From SXXH01 sp041165735 (lineage in GTDB: Bacteria > Planctomycetota > UBA1135 > GCA-002686595): 64,000 bases of DNA. Positions within the stretch are counted from its first letter, which is position 1; each line of letters begins with the position of its first letter. Positions 36,856 to 47,289 of the stretch are shown here, piece after piece. The translations under genes were made by a program, and so were the position numbers. A model generated the notes under the pieces. That model did no database searches, was not told where the DNA came from, and saw only the letters and a list, made by a program, of their open reading frames with translations. Location of the stretch: assembly GCA_046341775.1 (NCBI GenBank), contig JBKDQQ010000045.1, forward strand, positions 1-64,000, written 5' to 3'.

Positions 36856-37911
36856 TCAAGCCGTTTTGACGGCGAGGCGCTCGACGAGGCGCCCCACGCC
36901 TTCCTCGACGGGCAGCACCACCGGCCGGCGGAGCTGCTCCTCGAGCCGCCGCGCCTCCGAGCGCGCCTCGTCGGGCGCGAGGCCTTCCGTGTTGAGCGCC
37001 AGGCCGACGACCTCGGCGCCGTAGCGCGCGATCAGGTCGATCTCGTCCGCCACGGGCGGGATGGCGCAACCCCATTGCTCGGTGCCGTCGTACCAACGCC
37101 TGGCGGGCGCGTGCTGCAGCACGACCTGGCGCGCGCCGCCCGACAAGAGCAGCTCGGCGCCGCACGGGCCGGCCGGGTTGCGCAGCGCGGATTGCCCTTC
37201 GAGGAAGACGACCTCCGGATCCTCGTCCCGCACGCAGGCCAGCAGCGCGCGTTCCAGCTCGCCCGACACGAAGTCGTTCGGGGTGGTGTCGAGGATGAAG
37301 CCGTGCTTGACGCCTTGCATCCAACCGGTCTGGCCGGTGTGCACCATGGCCGCGCGCAGGCCCCGACGTCGGCACTCGGCCACGAGGAACTGCGTGGTCG
37401 TGCGCTTGCCCAGCGCGCAATCGGTGCCCAGCACCGCGACGCGCGGCACGGCGAGGCGCGTGGATTCCCCGCTCCAGAAGGAGAGTTCGTGCACGGGCCG
37501 GGGCTTCCTGATGTCCACGATGCGCGCTCCATGGCGCGCGCAGGCGGCCACGATGCGCGCGTCGTCGCCCGCGAGTTCGTGGAGGCCGTTGACGATCGAC
37601 AGGCCCGCTTCGGCGGCTTCGAGCAAGCTGCGGCGCAACGCTTCGGGCAGCCTGCCGCCGTGCGTGGCGACTCCGACGACGCACCAGCGTGCGGTCCGCG
37701 CCGCGCCGGCGAGCGCCTCCGCCAGCGACGCCACGACGGGGATGCCGCGTGCGCGCCCGTCGAGCAGGAGGCCTGCGTCCCCGCCCGCGCAACTCGAGTC
37801 GACCACCGCCGCGATCGGCCAGCGCGAGGGGCCGCGCACCAGGCCGTGCGCCGTCTTGGCGTCGCTGCCGCGGAACGCGCCCTCCGCGAGCACGATGGCT
37901 GCTTCGTCCAT
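36856..37911 (-). CDS. DUF1611 protein, DgcN-like (putative D-glutamate N-acetyltransferase)
   Basis: 351-residue P-loop-containing DUF1611 protein. The N-terminal Rossmann-like part ('HGLVRGPSRWPIAAVVDSSCAG', 'CVVGVATHGGRLP') is followed by the P-loop 'VLGTDCALGKRTTTQFL' at about 190 and the conserved 'HTGQTGWMQG' and 'FLEGQSALRNPAGPCGAELL'. Family members DgcN acetylate D-glutamate before racemisation by DgcA; the gene beside it here is the DgcA-like enzyme. First gene of the three-gene unit; ATG 37911 is six bases after a -10-like TAGCCT. The stop codon lies within a GTCAAG-N4-TTTGAC stem-loop (36855-36870). Confidence 0.8.
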   Translation of the reverse strand: MDEAAIVLAEGAFRGSDAKTAHGLVRGPSRWPIAAVVDSSCAGGDAGLLLDGRARGIPVVASLAEALAGAARTARWCVVGVATHGGRLPEALRRSLLEAAEAGLSIVNGLHELAGDDARIVAACARHGARIVDIRKPRPVHELSFWSGESTRLAVPRVAVLGTDCALGKRTTTQFLVAECRRRGLRAAMVHTGQTGWMQGVKHGFILDTTPNDFVSGELERALLACVRDEDPEVVFLEGQSALRNPAGPCGAELLLSGGARQVVLQHAPARRWYDGTEQWGCAIPPVADEIDLIARYGAEVVGLALNTEGLAPDEARSEARRLEEQLRRPVVLPVEEGVGRLVERLAVKTA

Positions 37912-37917
37912 GCAGCG

Positions 37918-37923
37918 AGGCTA
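37918..37923 (-). promoter_or_regulatory. -10-like hexamer TAGCCT, 6 bases before the DUF1611 gene
   Basis: TAGCCT on the minus strand ends six bases before ATG 37911, consistent with leaderless transcription of the D-amino-acid operon. Confidence 0.45.
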
Positions 37924-38001
37924 GCTCGCCTCGTCTCCGCCCACAATGGCGGCACGGGGACGTTCGAGCCGCCGGGATGGCGACGCCGCGGCGCGCCGGC
38001 C

Positions 38002-39084
38002 TCAGGCCCAGCCGTCGAGGCGCGCGGCCACCATGCCCGCGATGGCGTCGGCGGTGCGGCGGTACTCCGCGCGCGTGCCGCCGTAGGGATCGGGCACGTC
38101 GCGCCCGTCGGGATCGAGCAGGTGCAGCCTGTCGGCGAACTTGGGCGGCACGAGTCCGCGCAGCGCGGCCAGATGGGAGCGCGTCAACGCGTAGACCTCG
38201 TCGTAGTGGCCGAAGTCCTGCGCTTGCGCGGAGCCGGACTCGTGGCGCGACAAGTCCAGGCCGTCCTCGCGCATCACGTCGCGCGCGTGCTGCGAGGCGG
38301 GCGAACCGGCGGCGGCGGCGACGCCGAACGAGCGCACTTCGAAGCCGAAGCGGCCGATCTCCTCGGGCGCGAGCTGCAGTCGCCGCGCGATGCCGCCGCG
38401 CGCGAGCGCCATGGCCATCGGCGAGCGGCAGGTGTTGCCGGTGCAGACGAAGGCGATGCGCAGTCCGGCCGAGCGTCGCAGGGTCTCCGCCCCATGCAAG
38501 CCTTCGCGCGTCAGCTCGAAGCGCGGTGGCGCCAGCACGAGCACGCTGCTCGACTCGCCGAGGCGCGCGCGCCCCGCGTCGACGAGCAGGTCCATGTGCG
38601 CGCCCATCGCGCGCTCGACCTCGTCGGGATCGGCGGCGGGCTTCTCCTTGTGGAGGTTGGCGCTCGTCATGACGATCGGCACCTCCGCCGCCGCCAGGAT
38701 CGCTTGCGTCAACGGCAAGGCCGGCACGCGCAGGCCGGTCAGGCCCGCGGCCGCCACCCGCTCGAGGCCCTCGGGCACGCCGGGCAGCACCAGCGTCAAG
38801 GGCCCGGGCCAATAGCGCGCCGCCAGTCGTCGCGCCATGGGGGAGACTCGTTCGTAGCGGCCCAGCGCGTCGGCCGAGGCCGCGTGCCACGTCATCGGCA
38901 TGCGCGCCGGCCGGCCCTTGGCCTCGACGAGGCGATCGACGGCGATGGGCGAGTCGGCGCGCGTCGCCAAGCCGTAGACGGTCTCCGTCGGCAGTCCGAC
39001 GATCCGGCCTTCCTGGAGGAGGCGCGCGGCCCTGGCGACCAGTTCGGGGTCGAGGTCCTGCGGATCCTTGCGCACGCGTTCCAA
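38002..39084 (-). CDS. Fusion: threonylcarbamoyl-AMP synthase (Sua5/YrdC) + low-molecular-weight protein tyrosine phosphatase
   Basis: About 360 residues. Residues 1-195 are the YrdC/TsaC domain making threonylcarbamoyl-AMP for tRNA t6A37: 'IVGLPTETVYGLATRAD', 'RYWPGPLTLVLPG', 'TGLRVPALPLTQAIL', 'VMTSANLHKEKPA'. From about 215 there is a low-molecular-weight phosphatase domain with P-loop 'VCTGNTCRSPMAMAL' (CX5R-S) and the late catalytic 'DVPDPYGG' aspartates. The start is uncertain: no ATG fits. TTG 39084 or GTG 39075 begins at the family N-terminus, while GTG 39171 would run into the divergent kinase promoter. All key residues look intact in both halves. Confidence 0.85.
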   Translation of the reverse strand: MERVRKDPQDLDPELVARAARLLQEGRIVGLPTETVYGLATRADSPIAVDRLVEAKGRPARMPMTWHAASADALGRYERVSPMARRLAARYWPGPLTLVLPGVPEGLERVAAAGLTGLRVPALPLTQAILAAAEVPIVMTSANLHKEKPAADPDEVERAMGAHMDLLVDAGRARLGESSSVLVLAPPRFELTREGLHGAETLRRSAGLRIAFVCTGNTCRSPMAMALARGGIARRLQLAPEEIGRFGFEVRSFGVAAAAGSPASQHARDVMREDGLDLSRHESGSAQAQDFGHYDEVYALTRSHLAALRGLVPPKFADRLHLLDPDGRDVPDPYGGTRAEYRRTADAIAGMVAARLDGWA

Positions 39085-39209
39085 GGCGAAGTTCGTCGTG
39101 ATGGTTCGTGGCCGAACGCGCGTCGGCGGCGGCGCGCGGAGTGCCGCTGGCCGCGGCCCACGGGCGGACACTAACCTATCGCGGGCCGCAAGTCGCGCCC
39201 CAAGATCCC

Positions 39210-39964
39210 GTGAGCGAACTCCAGCACCGCCCCGACGAAGAGTCCGCACCGCACGGCGAGGCGCTCGGGCGCCTCGCGGCCGGCTTGGCGCACGAGATCA
39301 AGAATCCCTTGTCGACGATGTCGATCAACCTCGCGCTGCTCGAGGAGGAATGCAGTCGCGGCGAAGGCGGCGAGCCGTCTCCGCGCGACAAGCGCGTGCT
39401 TAAGCGCGTGCACACGCTGCAGCGCGAGATCAAGCGCCTCGAGGGCATCGTCGAGGACTTCCTGCGCTACGCGCGGGGCGGCACCGTCGACCGCGCGCCT
39501 GCGGATCTCGTGCAGGCGATCCGCGAGGTGCTCGACTTCGTCGAGCTCGAGGACCGCCAGCAGGGGATCCGCCACCATGTCGACCTGCCGGCGGGCCTGC
39601 CGCTCGTGCTGCTCGACACCGGCGCCTTCAAGCAGGCGTTGCTGAACCTGTGCGTCAACGCGCGCCAGGCGATGCCCGACGGCGGCGAGCTCATCGTGCG
39701 CGCCGTGCGAGCGGGGCAGCAAGTGGAGGTCAGCGTCACGGACACCGGCGTCGGCATGGATCCCGAGGCGCTCGAGCGGTGCTTCGAGGTGTACTACTCG
39801 ACCAAGAAGGGCGGCACGGGCCTCGGCCTGTCGACGACCCGCCGCATCGTCGAGCAGCACGGCGGGCGCATCTCGGTCCTGTCCGAGAAGGGGCGCGGCA
39901 CGAGCTTCTCGATCGTGCTGCCGCTGCTCGTCGAGATCCACGGTCGCAAGGACGAGGAGGCCGC

Positions 39965-39968
<4 letters not shown>
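39210..39968 (+). CDS. Cytoplasmic NtrB-type sensor histidine kinase
   Basis: 252-residue histidine kinase. H-box 'GLAHEIKNPLSTMSINL' with phospho-His 28; N-box 'LLNLCVNARQAMPDGG'; G1 'DTGVGMDPE', G2 'KKGGTGLGLSTTRRIVEQHGG'. It lacks a PAS or membrane sensor domain, so the signal must come through protein partners. GTG 39210 leaves a 125-base divergent region shared with the Sua5 fusion gene; a -10-like TAACCT is at 39172. It overlaps the NtrC-type regulator gene by four bases, so kinase and regulator form one two-component system. Confidence 0.88.
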
Positions 39969-41335
<1,367 letters not shown>

Positions 41336-41487
41336 GACGCGTGCTACATGGCGCCTCTGCCGATGTGGCAGGCGCTCAGGCATGAGGAGTGCGGCTCTGC
41401 CGTTTTGGCGGAAGCAGGCGTGGCTCCGGTCCAGCTAGTTGGTCGCAAAGTCCTGCGTAACCAATACTTAGGTGAATTCGGGGCGGC

Positions 41488-41502
41488 TGGCACGCCCTTT
41501 GG
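41488..41502 (+). promoter_or_regulatory. Possible sigma-54 (-24/-12) promoter upstream of dnaK
   Basis: TGGCACGCCCTTTGG matches the -24 element fully (TGGCACG) and has GG at -12 where GC is expected, with the correct 10-base spacing between the GG pairs. It lies about 52 bases before the dnaK ATG. A sigma-70-like alternative (TTGGTC at 41439, AATACT at 41463) is also present. No CIRCE element (TTAGCACTC-N9-GAGTGCTAA) is seen. Confidence 0.35.
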
Positions 41503-41554
41503 TAATGGGGTTTCGTCACGCGCGGCTGCAACCCGTCCCGCGGACCAAACCACC

Positions 41555-43450
41555 ATGACTCAGCAAGGCAAGATCATCGGCATCGACCTCGGCACCACCA
41601 ACTCCGTCGTGTGCGTGATGGAGGGCGGCACGCCGGTCGTCATCCAGAACGCGGAGGGCGGACGCACCACGCCTTCGGTCGTCGCCTTCCAGACCGATGG
41701 ATCGCGCCTCGTCGGCGCGCCGGCCAAGCGCCAGGCGGTCACCAACCCGACGAAGACGATCGCCTCGATCAAGCGCTTCATGGGCCGCCGCCACCACGAG
41801 GTGACGGGCGAGGAGACCAAGGTCGCCTACAAGATCGTCGGCGGCCCCGACGAGCTCGTGAAGGTCGACATCGACGGCAAGAAGTTCACGCCGCCGGAGA
41901 TCAGCGCGCAGGTGCTCGCGTACCTCAAGGAGGCCGCGGAGGCGTACCTGGGCGAGAAGGTGTCGCGCGCCGTGATCACGGTGCCGGCGTACTTCAACGA
42001 CAGCCAGCGCCAGGCGACCAAGGACGCGGGCACCATCGCCGGCCTGGCGGTCGAGCGCATCATCAACGAGCCGACCGCCTCGGCGCTGGCCTTCGGCCTC
42101 GACAAGAAGAAGTCGGGCAAGGTCGCGGTGTTCGACTTCGGCGGCGGCACCTTCGACATCTCCATCCTCGACATCGGCGACGGCGTGTTCGAGGTGCTGG
42201 CGACCAACGGCGACACGCACCTCGGCGGCGACGACTTCGACCAGGCGCTGATGAATTGGATCGCCGACGAGTTCAAGAAGCAGTCCGGCATCAACGTGCG
42301 CCAGGACCCGATGGCGATGCAGCGCCTCAAGGAGGCGGCCGAGAAGGCCAAGATCGACCTGTCGTCGGTGCAGCAGACGGACATCAACCTGCCGTTCCTG
42401 TCGATGGACCAGACCGGTCCGAAGCACTACCAGGCGACCATCTCGCGCGCGCAGTTCGAGCGCCTGATCGAGCCGCTGGTGCGTCGCGCCGAGGATCCGT
42501 GCGTCAAGGCGCTCAAGGACGCGGGGCTGTCCGCGGACAAGATCGACGAGGTCGTGCTCGTCGGCGGATCGACGCGCGTGCCCGCCGTGCAGGCGGTGGC
42601 GAAGAAGGTCTTCGGCAAGGAGCCCAACAAGAGCGTCAACCCCGACGAGGTCGTGGCGCTGGGCGCGGCCATCCAGGGCGCGGTGCTGGCGGGCGAGGTC
42701 AAGGACGTGGTCCTGCTCGACGTGACGCCGCTCTCCTTGGGCATCGAGACGCTCGGTGGCGTGATGACGAGGCTCATCGAACGCAACACGACGATCCCGA
42801 CCTCGAAGTCGCAGGTCTTCTCGACCGCCTCGGACAACCAGCCTTCGGTGGAGATCCACGTGCTGCAGGGCGAGCGCGAGTTCGCGCGCGACAACCGCAC
42901 GCTCGGCAAGTTCCACCTCGACGGCATCAAGGGCGCGCCGCGCGGCATGCCGCAGATCGAGGTCGCCTTCGACATCGACGCGAACGGCATCCTGAACGTC
43001 CGCGCGACCGACAAGGGCACCGGCAAGGAGCAGAAGATCCGCATCGAGAGCTCCTCGGGCCTCTCGAAGGACGAGGTCGAGCGCATGCGTCGCGACGCCG
43101 AGGCGCACGCCGACCTCGACAAGCAGCGCCGCGAGTTCGTCGAGAAGAAGAACGTCGCCGACAGCACGATCTACGAGGTCGAGAAGCAGCTCGCCGAGCA
43201 CCGCTCCAAGCTGCGCGAGGAGGACGCGAAGAGCATCGAGTCGGCGCGCGACGAGCTGCGCACGGCGATTGCGGGCGAAGACTCGGCGGCCCTGGAACAG
43301 GCGCTGCAACGCTTCCAAGCCGAGGCGCAGAAGCTGGCTTCGGCCGCGCACGCCCAGCAGGCGCCGCCGCAAGGCGCGGGCGCCGCGCAGGGTGGTCGTC
43401 CCGGCAATGGGGACGAGCCGGTCGACGCCGACTTCGAGGTCAAGGCTTGA
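41555..43450 (+). CDS. dnaK: Chaperone DnaK (Hsp70)
   Basis: 631-residue ATP-dependent chaperone that holds and refolds unfolded proteins with DnaJ and GrpE. ATPase signatures 'GIDLGTTNSVVCVMEGG', 'VFDFGGGTFDISILD' and 'VVLVGGSTRVPAVQ' are present; the substrate domain 'DVTPLSLGIETLGGVMTRLI' follows, then a helical lid and a Gln/Gly/Pro-rich tail ending 'DEPVDADFEV', matching the usual EEVxDADF-type end. grpE and dnaJ are not adjacent. A 220-base upstream region separates it from ntrC and probably carries its own heat- or stress-responsive promoter. Confidence 0.97.
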   Translation: MTQQGKIIGIDLGTTNSVVCVMEGGTPVVIQNAEGGRTTPSVVAFQTDGSRLVGAPAKRQAVTNPTKTIASIKRFMGRRHHEVTGEETKVAYKIVGGPDELVKVDIDGKKFTPPEISAQVLAYLKEAAEAYLGEKVSRAVITVPAYFNDSQRQATKDAGTIAGLAVERIINEPTASALAFGLDKKKSGKVAVFDFGGGTFDISILDIGDGVFEVLATNGDTHLGGDDFDQALMNWIADEFKKQSGINVRQDPMAMQRLKEAAEKAKIDLSSVQQTDINLPFLSMDQTGPKHYQATISRAQFERLIEPLVRRAEDPCVKALKDAGLSADKIDEVVLVGGSTRVPAVQAVAKKVFGKEPNKSVNPDEVVALGAAIQGAVLAGEVKDVVLLDVTPLSLGIETLGGVMTRLIERNTTIPTSKSQVFSTASDNQPSVEIHVLQGEREFARDNRTLGKFHLDGIKGAPRGMPQIEVAFDIDANGILNVRATDKGTGKEQKIRIESSSGLSKDEVERMRRDAEAHADLDKQRREFVEKKNVADSTIYEVEKQLAEHRSKLREEDAKSIESARDELRTAIAGEDSAALEQALQRFQAEAQKLASAAHAQQAPPQGAGAAQGGRPGNGDEPVDADFEVKA

Positions 43451-43522
43451 GCGAATCCGACCCGAAGCTGTCCTAGGACAAGCAGTCGAGCGGTCCCCGA
43501 AGGCTGCTCGACGACACCAAGG

Positions 43523-43546
43523 CTGCGCCGCCTGCTCGCGGCGCAG
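43523..43546 (+). terminator. Hairpin after dnaK
   Basis: A 9-bp perfect stem CTGCGCCGC/GCGGCGCAG with a 6-base loop lies 73 bases after the dnaK stop; a second stem (GGAGCG/CGCTCC, 43550-43568) follows. There is no U tract. The remaining non-coding bases to 43716 show nothing else I can name. Confidence 0.5.
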
Positions 43547-43716
43547 GGCGGAGCGCTGAGAACGCTCCCGCTGCGTGCGCGGCGACGGATGATCCGGGGG
43601 GACGTCCGCGCCGCGCACCCCTTTCCGCGGTCGGTTTCCGCCGCGCCGCCCGCATCCCGCCGCGCCGCGGGCTTCCCGCCCCGACTCCGCGCGTTGAGAG
43701 CGCGACGCGGCACGGC

Positions 43717-43722
43717 TAACCT
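43717..43722 (+). promoter_or_regulatory. -10-like hexamer TAACCT, 9 bases before the ABC operon
   Basis: TAACCT precedes GTG 43732 by nine bases and supports this start for the Gld-like operon. Confidence 0.4.
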
Positions 43723-43731
43723 GTCCTCTCC

Positions 43732-44952
43732 GTGATCTCCGTCCAATCGCTCACCCGCGTCTACGGCTCGCACAAGGCGCTCGACGCCGTGTCCTTCGAG
43801 ATCCAGAAGGGCGAGGTGGTCGGATTCCTCGGGCCGAACGGCGCCGGCAAGACCACGACGCTGCGGATCCTCGCCGGATACCTGCCGCCCACCTCGGGCA
43901 CGGCGCGTGTCGCCGGCTTCGACGTGGTGCGCGACTCCATCGAGGTGCGCAGGCGCATCGGGTACCTGCCCGAGGCGGTGCCCCTGTACCGCGAGTTGCG
44001 CGTCGAGGAGATGCTGCGCTTCCACGCCCGCTTGCACGGCATGGAACGCGAGCGCACGCGGCGCCGCATCGGCGAAGTGCTCGAGCAGGTGCAGCTTTCC
44101 GATCGCGCCACCCAACTGGTCGGCAACTTGTCGCGCGGCCTGCGCCAACGCGCCGGCCTGGCGGTGGCGCTCTTGCCGGAGCCGGAGGTGCTGATCCTCG
44201 ACGAACCGACCTCGGGGCTCGATCCCATCCAGCGGCTCGAAGTGCGCGGGCTGCTGGCGGAACTCGCCAAGCGGCACACCGTGATCGTCTCTTCGCACAT
44301 CCTGCCCGAGATCGAGGCGGTTTGTCCGCGCGTCATCATCGTGGCCAAGGGCCGCATCGCCGCCGATGGCACGCGCGCCGCCTTGGTGCGGCGGCTCGGC
44401 GGTGCAAGCCATGTGCGCCTCGAGGCGGTGGTGGGCCCGGACGCCGCCAAGGCCAAGGCCCTGCTCGCCTCGATCGAGGGCGTGCGCGAGGTCGTCGATC
44501 GCGGCAGGCTCGGCATCCACCAAGTCTTCGACCTCGTCGCGGACGCCGACCTGCGCGAGGACGCGGGAGCGCTGGCGGCCGCGCGCGGTTGGGCCCTGCG
44601 CGAACTCTCCTGGCGCACGCCGAGCCTCGAACAGATCTTCGCGCGCATCGCCCTCGCGGACGGCGACGCCGAGTCGTCCCTCGACGGCGGCGCGCGGGAC
44701 GCGGGCGCATCCGGCGACGCGACCCGGTCCGGCGACGCGCCGGCGACGCCGGTCGCCGGCGCGCGCCTCGAGTTCGAGGTGCGCGGCGCGCCCGGCGCGG
44801 CCTCCGCGCCGTCGCCGGCCTCCACGCCCGCCGCCTCCGTCGCCAAGCCCAAGGTCGTCTACAACCTCAATCCCTTCGACGGCGGCGCGCGGCGCGACCT
44901 GGGCAAGCCCAAGGCCGTCGACGGCGGCTCGGCGGAGCGCAAGGACGCCTGA
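43732..44952 (+). CDS. ABC transporter ATP-binding protein (GldA/CcmA-like) with disordered C-terminal tail
   Basis: 406 residues. The first ~310 form a standard ABC-2 type ATPase: Walker A 'GPNGAGKTTTLRIL', signature 'LSRGLRQRAGLAVAL' (LSRG in place of LSGG), Walker B 'VLILDEPTSGLDP', H-loop 'VSSHILPE'. A C-terminal domain of about 80 residues follows, as in GldA. The last ~85 residues are Ala/Pro/Gly/Ser-rich, ending in a short conserved-looking stretch 'VVYNLNPFDGGARR'; this tail is not usual for the family. It heads a four-gene operon with a permease, a GldG-like protein and a DUF4340 protein. Confidence 0.9.
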   Translation: MISVQSLTRVYGSHKALDAVSFEIQKGEVVGFLGPNGAGKTTTLRILAGYLPPTSGTARVAGFDVVRDSIEVRRRIGYLPEAVPLYRELRVEEMLRFHARLHGMERERTRRRIGEVLEQVQLSDRATQLVGNLSRGLRQRAGLAVALLPEPEVLILDEPTSGLDPIQRLEVRGLLAELAKRHTVIVSSHILPEIEAVCPRVIIVAKGRIAADGTRAALVRRLGGASHVRLEAVVGPDAAKAKALLASIEGVREVVDRGRLGIHQVFDLVADADLREDAGALAAARGWALRELSWRTPSLEQIFARIALADGDAESSLDGGARDAGASGDATRSGDAPATPVAGARLEFEVRGAPGAASAPSPASTPAASVAKPKVVYNLNPFDGGARRDLGKPKAVDGGSAERKDA

Positions 44953-44959
44953 GGGGGCC

Positions 44960-45709
44960 ATGTTCGACTTCCTGCGCGGCTTCAGCGCCATCTGGCGACG
45001 CGAACTCGCCGGCATCTTCATGGGCCCGCTGGCGTGGACCTTGCTCGTCATCGCGGCGGCCTTGCAGGGCCTGCTGTTCCTCGTCTACCTGAAGACCTCG
45101 CAAGGCGACGTCGACCTCGCGCTGCGCTTCGCGTTCGGCGAGTCGTGGGCCTTCTGGGCGCTGGCGGCCCTGTTTCCGCCGCTGCTCACCATGCGCATGA
45201 TCAGCGAGGAGTCGCGCCTCGGCCTGCTCGAGTACCTCCTGACGGCGCCGGTCTCGGACGCCGCCGTGGTGCTGGGCAAGTTCGCCGCGGCGACGAGCTT
45301 CATGGCGCTGGTGTGGTCGAACGGCTTGTTGCACGCCTGGCTGGCGCAGCAGGCGGGCGTGGCCCCGGATTGGGGCGCCGTGTGGGGCGGGTGGATCGGC
45401 GCGGTGTGCGTGTCGGGGCTCTTCTGCGCCACGGGACTCCTGTGCTCCGCGGCGACGAACACCCCGGTGGTGGCGGCGTTCGGCGCCATCGTGCTGCACA
45501 TCGTGGTCGTCATCCTGCCGCTGCTCTCGAGCCTGACGGAGGCGCGCTGGATCCAGGACGCCATCGCGCGCGTCGACGTGCTCGACCACCACAAGGCGAC
45601 CTTCCTCGTCGGCGTGCTCGACAGCGCCTACCTCGGGTTCTTCGCGGTCTGGACCGCCCTCTTCCTGTACGCCGCGACGCGCTCGCTGGAGGCCCGGCGA
45701 TGGCGTTGA
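44960..45709 (+). CDS. ABC-2 type permease (GldF-like)
   Basis: 249-residue membrane protein with six helices: 'WTLLVIAAALQGLLFLVYL', 'WAFWALAALFPPLLTMRM', 'FAAATSFMALVWSNGLLHAWL', 'GWIGAVCVSGLFCATGLLC', 'VVAAFGAIVLHIVVVILPLL', 'YLGFFAVWTALFLYAATRS'. The cytoplasmic 'ISEESRLGLLEYLLTAPVSD' after helix 2 is the ABC-2/GldF hallmark. It starts seven bases after the ATPase and overlaps the next gene by ten bases. In gliding Bacteroidetes GldA-F-G form one transporter; in planctomycetes the substrate is unknown. Confidence 0.88.
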   Translation: MFDFLRGFSAIWRRELAGIFMGPLAWTLLVIAAALQGLLFLVYLKTSQGDVDLALRFAFGESWAFWALAALFPPLLTMRMISEESRLGLLEYLLTAPVSDAAVVLGKFAAATSFMALVWSNGLLHAWLAQQAGVAPDWGAVWGGWIGAVCVSGLFCATGLLCSAATNTPVVAAFGAIVLHIVVVILPLLSSLTEARWIQDAIARVDVLDHHKATFLVGVLDSAYLGFFAVWTALFLYAATRSLEARRWR

Positions 45710-47289
45710 GCGGCGACGAACGCGCCTCGATGTCGCGCCTCGAGCGCTGGGTGATCGCCGCGCGCGTGCTGCTGGCGCTGGGCGTGGCGGTGGCGTGCGC
45801 CCTGCTCGCCACGCGCATCCTCGAGACGCGCTTCCTGCGCGCGCGCTTCGACCTCTCGCAGGATCGCGCCAACACGCTCGATCCGTTGATGGTCGGCGTG
45901 CTCGCGCGACTCGAGGAGGAGGTGGTGGTCGACGCGTACTTCACGCCGTCCGATCCGCCCTTCGAGGTGGTCGGCGCCGAGGTGCAGGATCGCACGCGGC
46001 GCTTGCTGCGCCTGATGTCCGACGAGTCGGGCGGCTTGCTGCGCGTCGAACTGCACGACGTCGCGCGCCGCGGACGCCCATCGGCGCGCGCCGAGGCGCG
46101 GCGCGGCGAGCTCCAGATCTCCGCCATCGAACCGGGCGGGCTGGTCGTCTTGTCGCGCGGCAAGCGCAAGGAACTGGTGCGCCTGCGCGGAGGGCTCGCC
46201 GACCTCGACCCCGGCAATCCAGATCCGCGCCTCGCTCCCTGGGCGCCCGCGCGCATCGTCTCGTTCCGCGCCGAGGAGTCGCTGGCGGCGGCGCTCCTGG
46301 CGCTCGCCGCCGACGAGGAGCCCGTCGTGGCTCTCGTGGCGGGCCAAGGCGGCCTCGATCCGCGCCGCACCGACGACTTCGGCGCTTCGCTCTTCGTGCG
46401 CGAGTTGCAGGACGACGGCTTCCGCGTCGTGCCCGTCGACCTGGAACGAGGGCAGGCGCTGCCGGAGGACACGCGCGTGGTCGCGCTGCTTTCGATCGCG
46501 CAGCCGCTGTCCGAGTCGGCGGCGAAGGTGGTGACGGACTTCGTCGACGCCGGAGGAAGGCTGTACGCGAGCGTGGGCGGCTCGATCGAGGGTGCCGGCG
46601 GGTTGGGGGCGGTCGTCGCGCGCTACGGCATCGGCATCGACCCCGACGGGATCGTCGCGCGCGGCGTGCCGAGCCTAGGCGGGAGCCTCGAGGAAGGCAG
46701 TCCGAACTGCGCCGACCTGTCCATCGGGCTCGACGGCATGGCCGGCATGAACCAGGTGACGGATCCGCTGCGGGCGGCGGGACGGCGCGTGTACTTGCGC
46801 GCCTCGCGCGCCTTGGCGCGGGGCGCTCCACCCGCGGGAGCCAGCGTCATCGAGCTGTTGCGCGCGCCGGACAAGTCGTGGATCGATCGCCCCGACCCGG
46901 CCGGACGGCACGATTGGCGGCGCGGCGCGGGCGAGTTGCCTGGCCGTCCGATCGTCGCCATGCAGGCCTTGATGCCCGCGCTCGCTCCCGTGCCCGCCGC
47001 TCGTCGGCGTCCCGACGAGCGACCCGAGACGCGCGTGCTCGTCGTGGGCGCCGGCGAAGTGGCGGCCAACTGGATGCTGCCGCAGAACCGCGACTTCACC
47101 CTGCTGTGCTTCAACTGGTTGGCGGCGCGCGACACGCGCGTGGCGCTCAAGCGCCAGGATCCGGCCGCGCGCCGACTCGACCTGTCGCGGGCCGACGCGC
47201 TGAGCGGCATCTACCTCGTGGCGGTGTGGCTGGCGCCGCTCGCCTGCGCGCTGCTCGGGTTGCTCGTGTGGTGGAGGCGGCGCGCGTGA
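45700..47289 (+). CDS. GldG-like auxiliary protein of ABC transporter
   Basis: 529 residues with one N-terminal helix ('RVLLALGVAVACALLATRIL') and one C-terminal helix ('LVAVWLAPLACALLGLLVWW'). Between them lies the ABC_transp_aux/GldG domain: 'RFDLSQDRANTLDPLMVGVLARLEEEVVVDAYF', 'EESLAAALLALAADEEPVVALVAGQGG', and 'VVALLSIAQPLSESAAKVVTDFVDAGGRLYASVG', which resembles a non-catalytic ThuA/GATase-like fold. The start overlaps the permease end by ten bases and its stop overlaps the next gene (GTGA), so the complex is made stoichiometrically. Confidence 0.85.
   Translation: MALSGDERASMSRLERWVIAARVLLALGVAVACALLATRILETRFLRARFDLSQDRANTLDPLMVGVLARLEEEVVVDAYFTPSDPPFEVVGAEVQDRTRRLLRLMSDESGGLLRVELHDVARRGRPSARAEARRGELQISAIEPGGLVVLSRGKRKELVRLRGGLADLDPGNPDPRLAPWAPARIVSFRAEESLAAALLALAADEEPVVALVAGQGGLDPRRTDDFGASLFVRELQDDGFRVVPVDLERGQALPEDTRVVALLSIAQPLSESAAKVVTDFVDAGGRLYASVGGSIEGAGGLGAVVARYGIGIDPDGIVARGVPSLGGSLEEGSPNCADLSIGLDGMAGMNQVTDPLRAAGRRVYLRASRALARGAPPAGASVIELLRAPDKSWIDRPDPAGRHDWRRGAGELPGRPIVAMQALMPALAPVPAARRRPDERPETRVLVVGAGEVAANWMLPQNRDFTLLCFNWLAARDTRVALKRQDPAARRLDLSRADALSGIYLVAVWLAPLACALLGLLVWWRRRA

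Noticed and set aside
43440..43454. TCAAGGCTTGA palindrome at the dnaK stop as another GTCAAG stem-loop
   Set aside because: The loop would be a single base, so it cannot fold like the others, and part of it is coding sequence.
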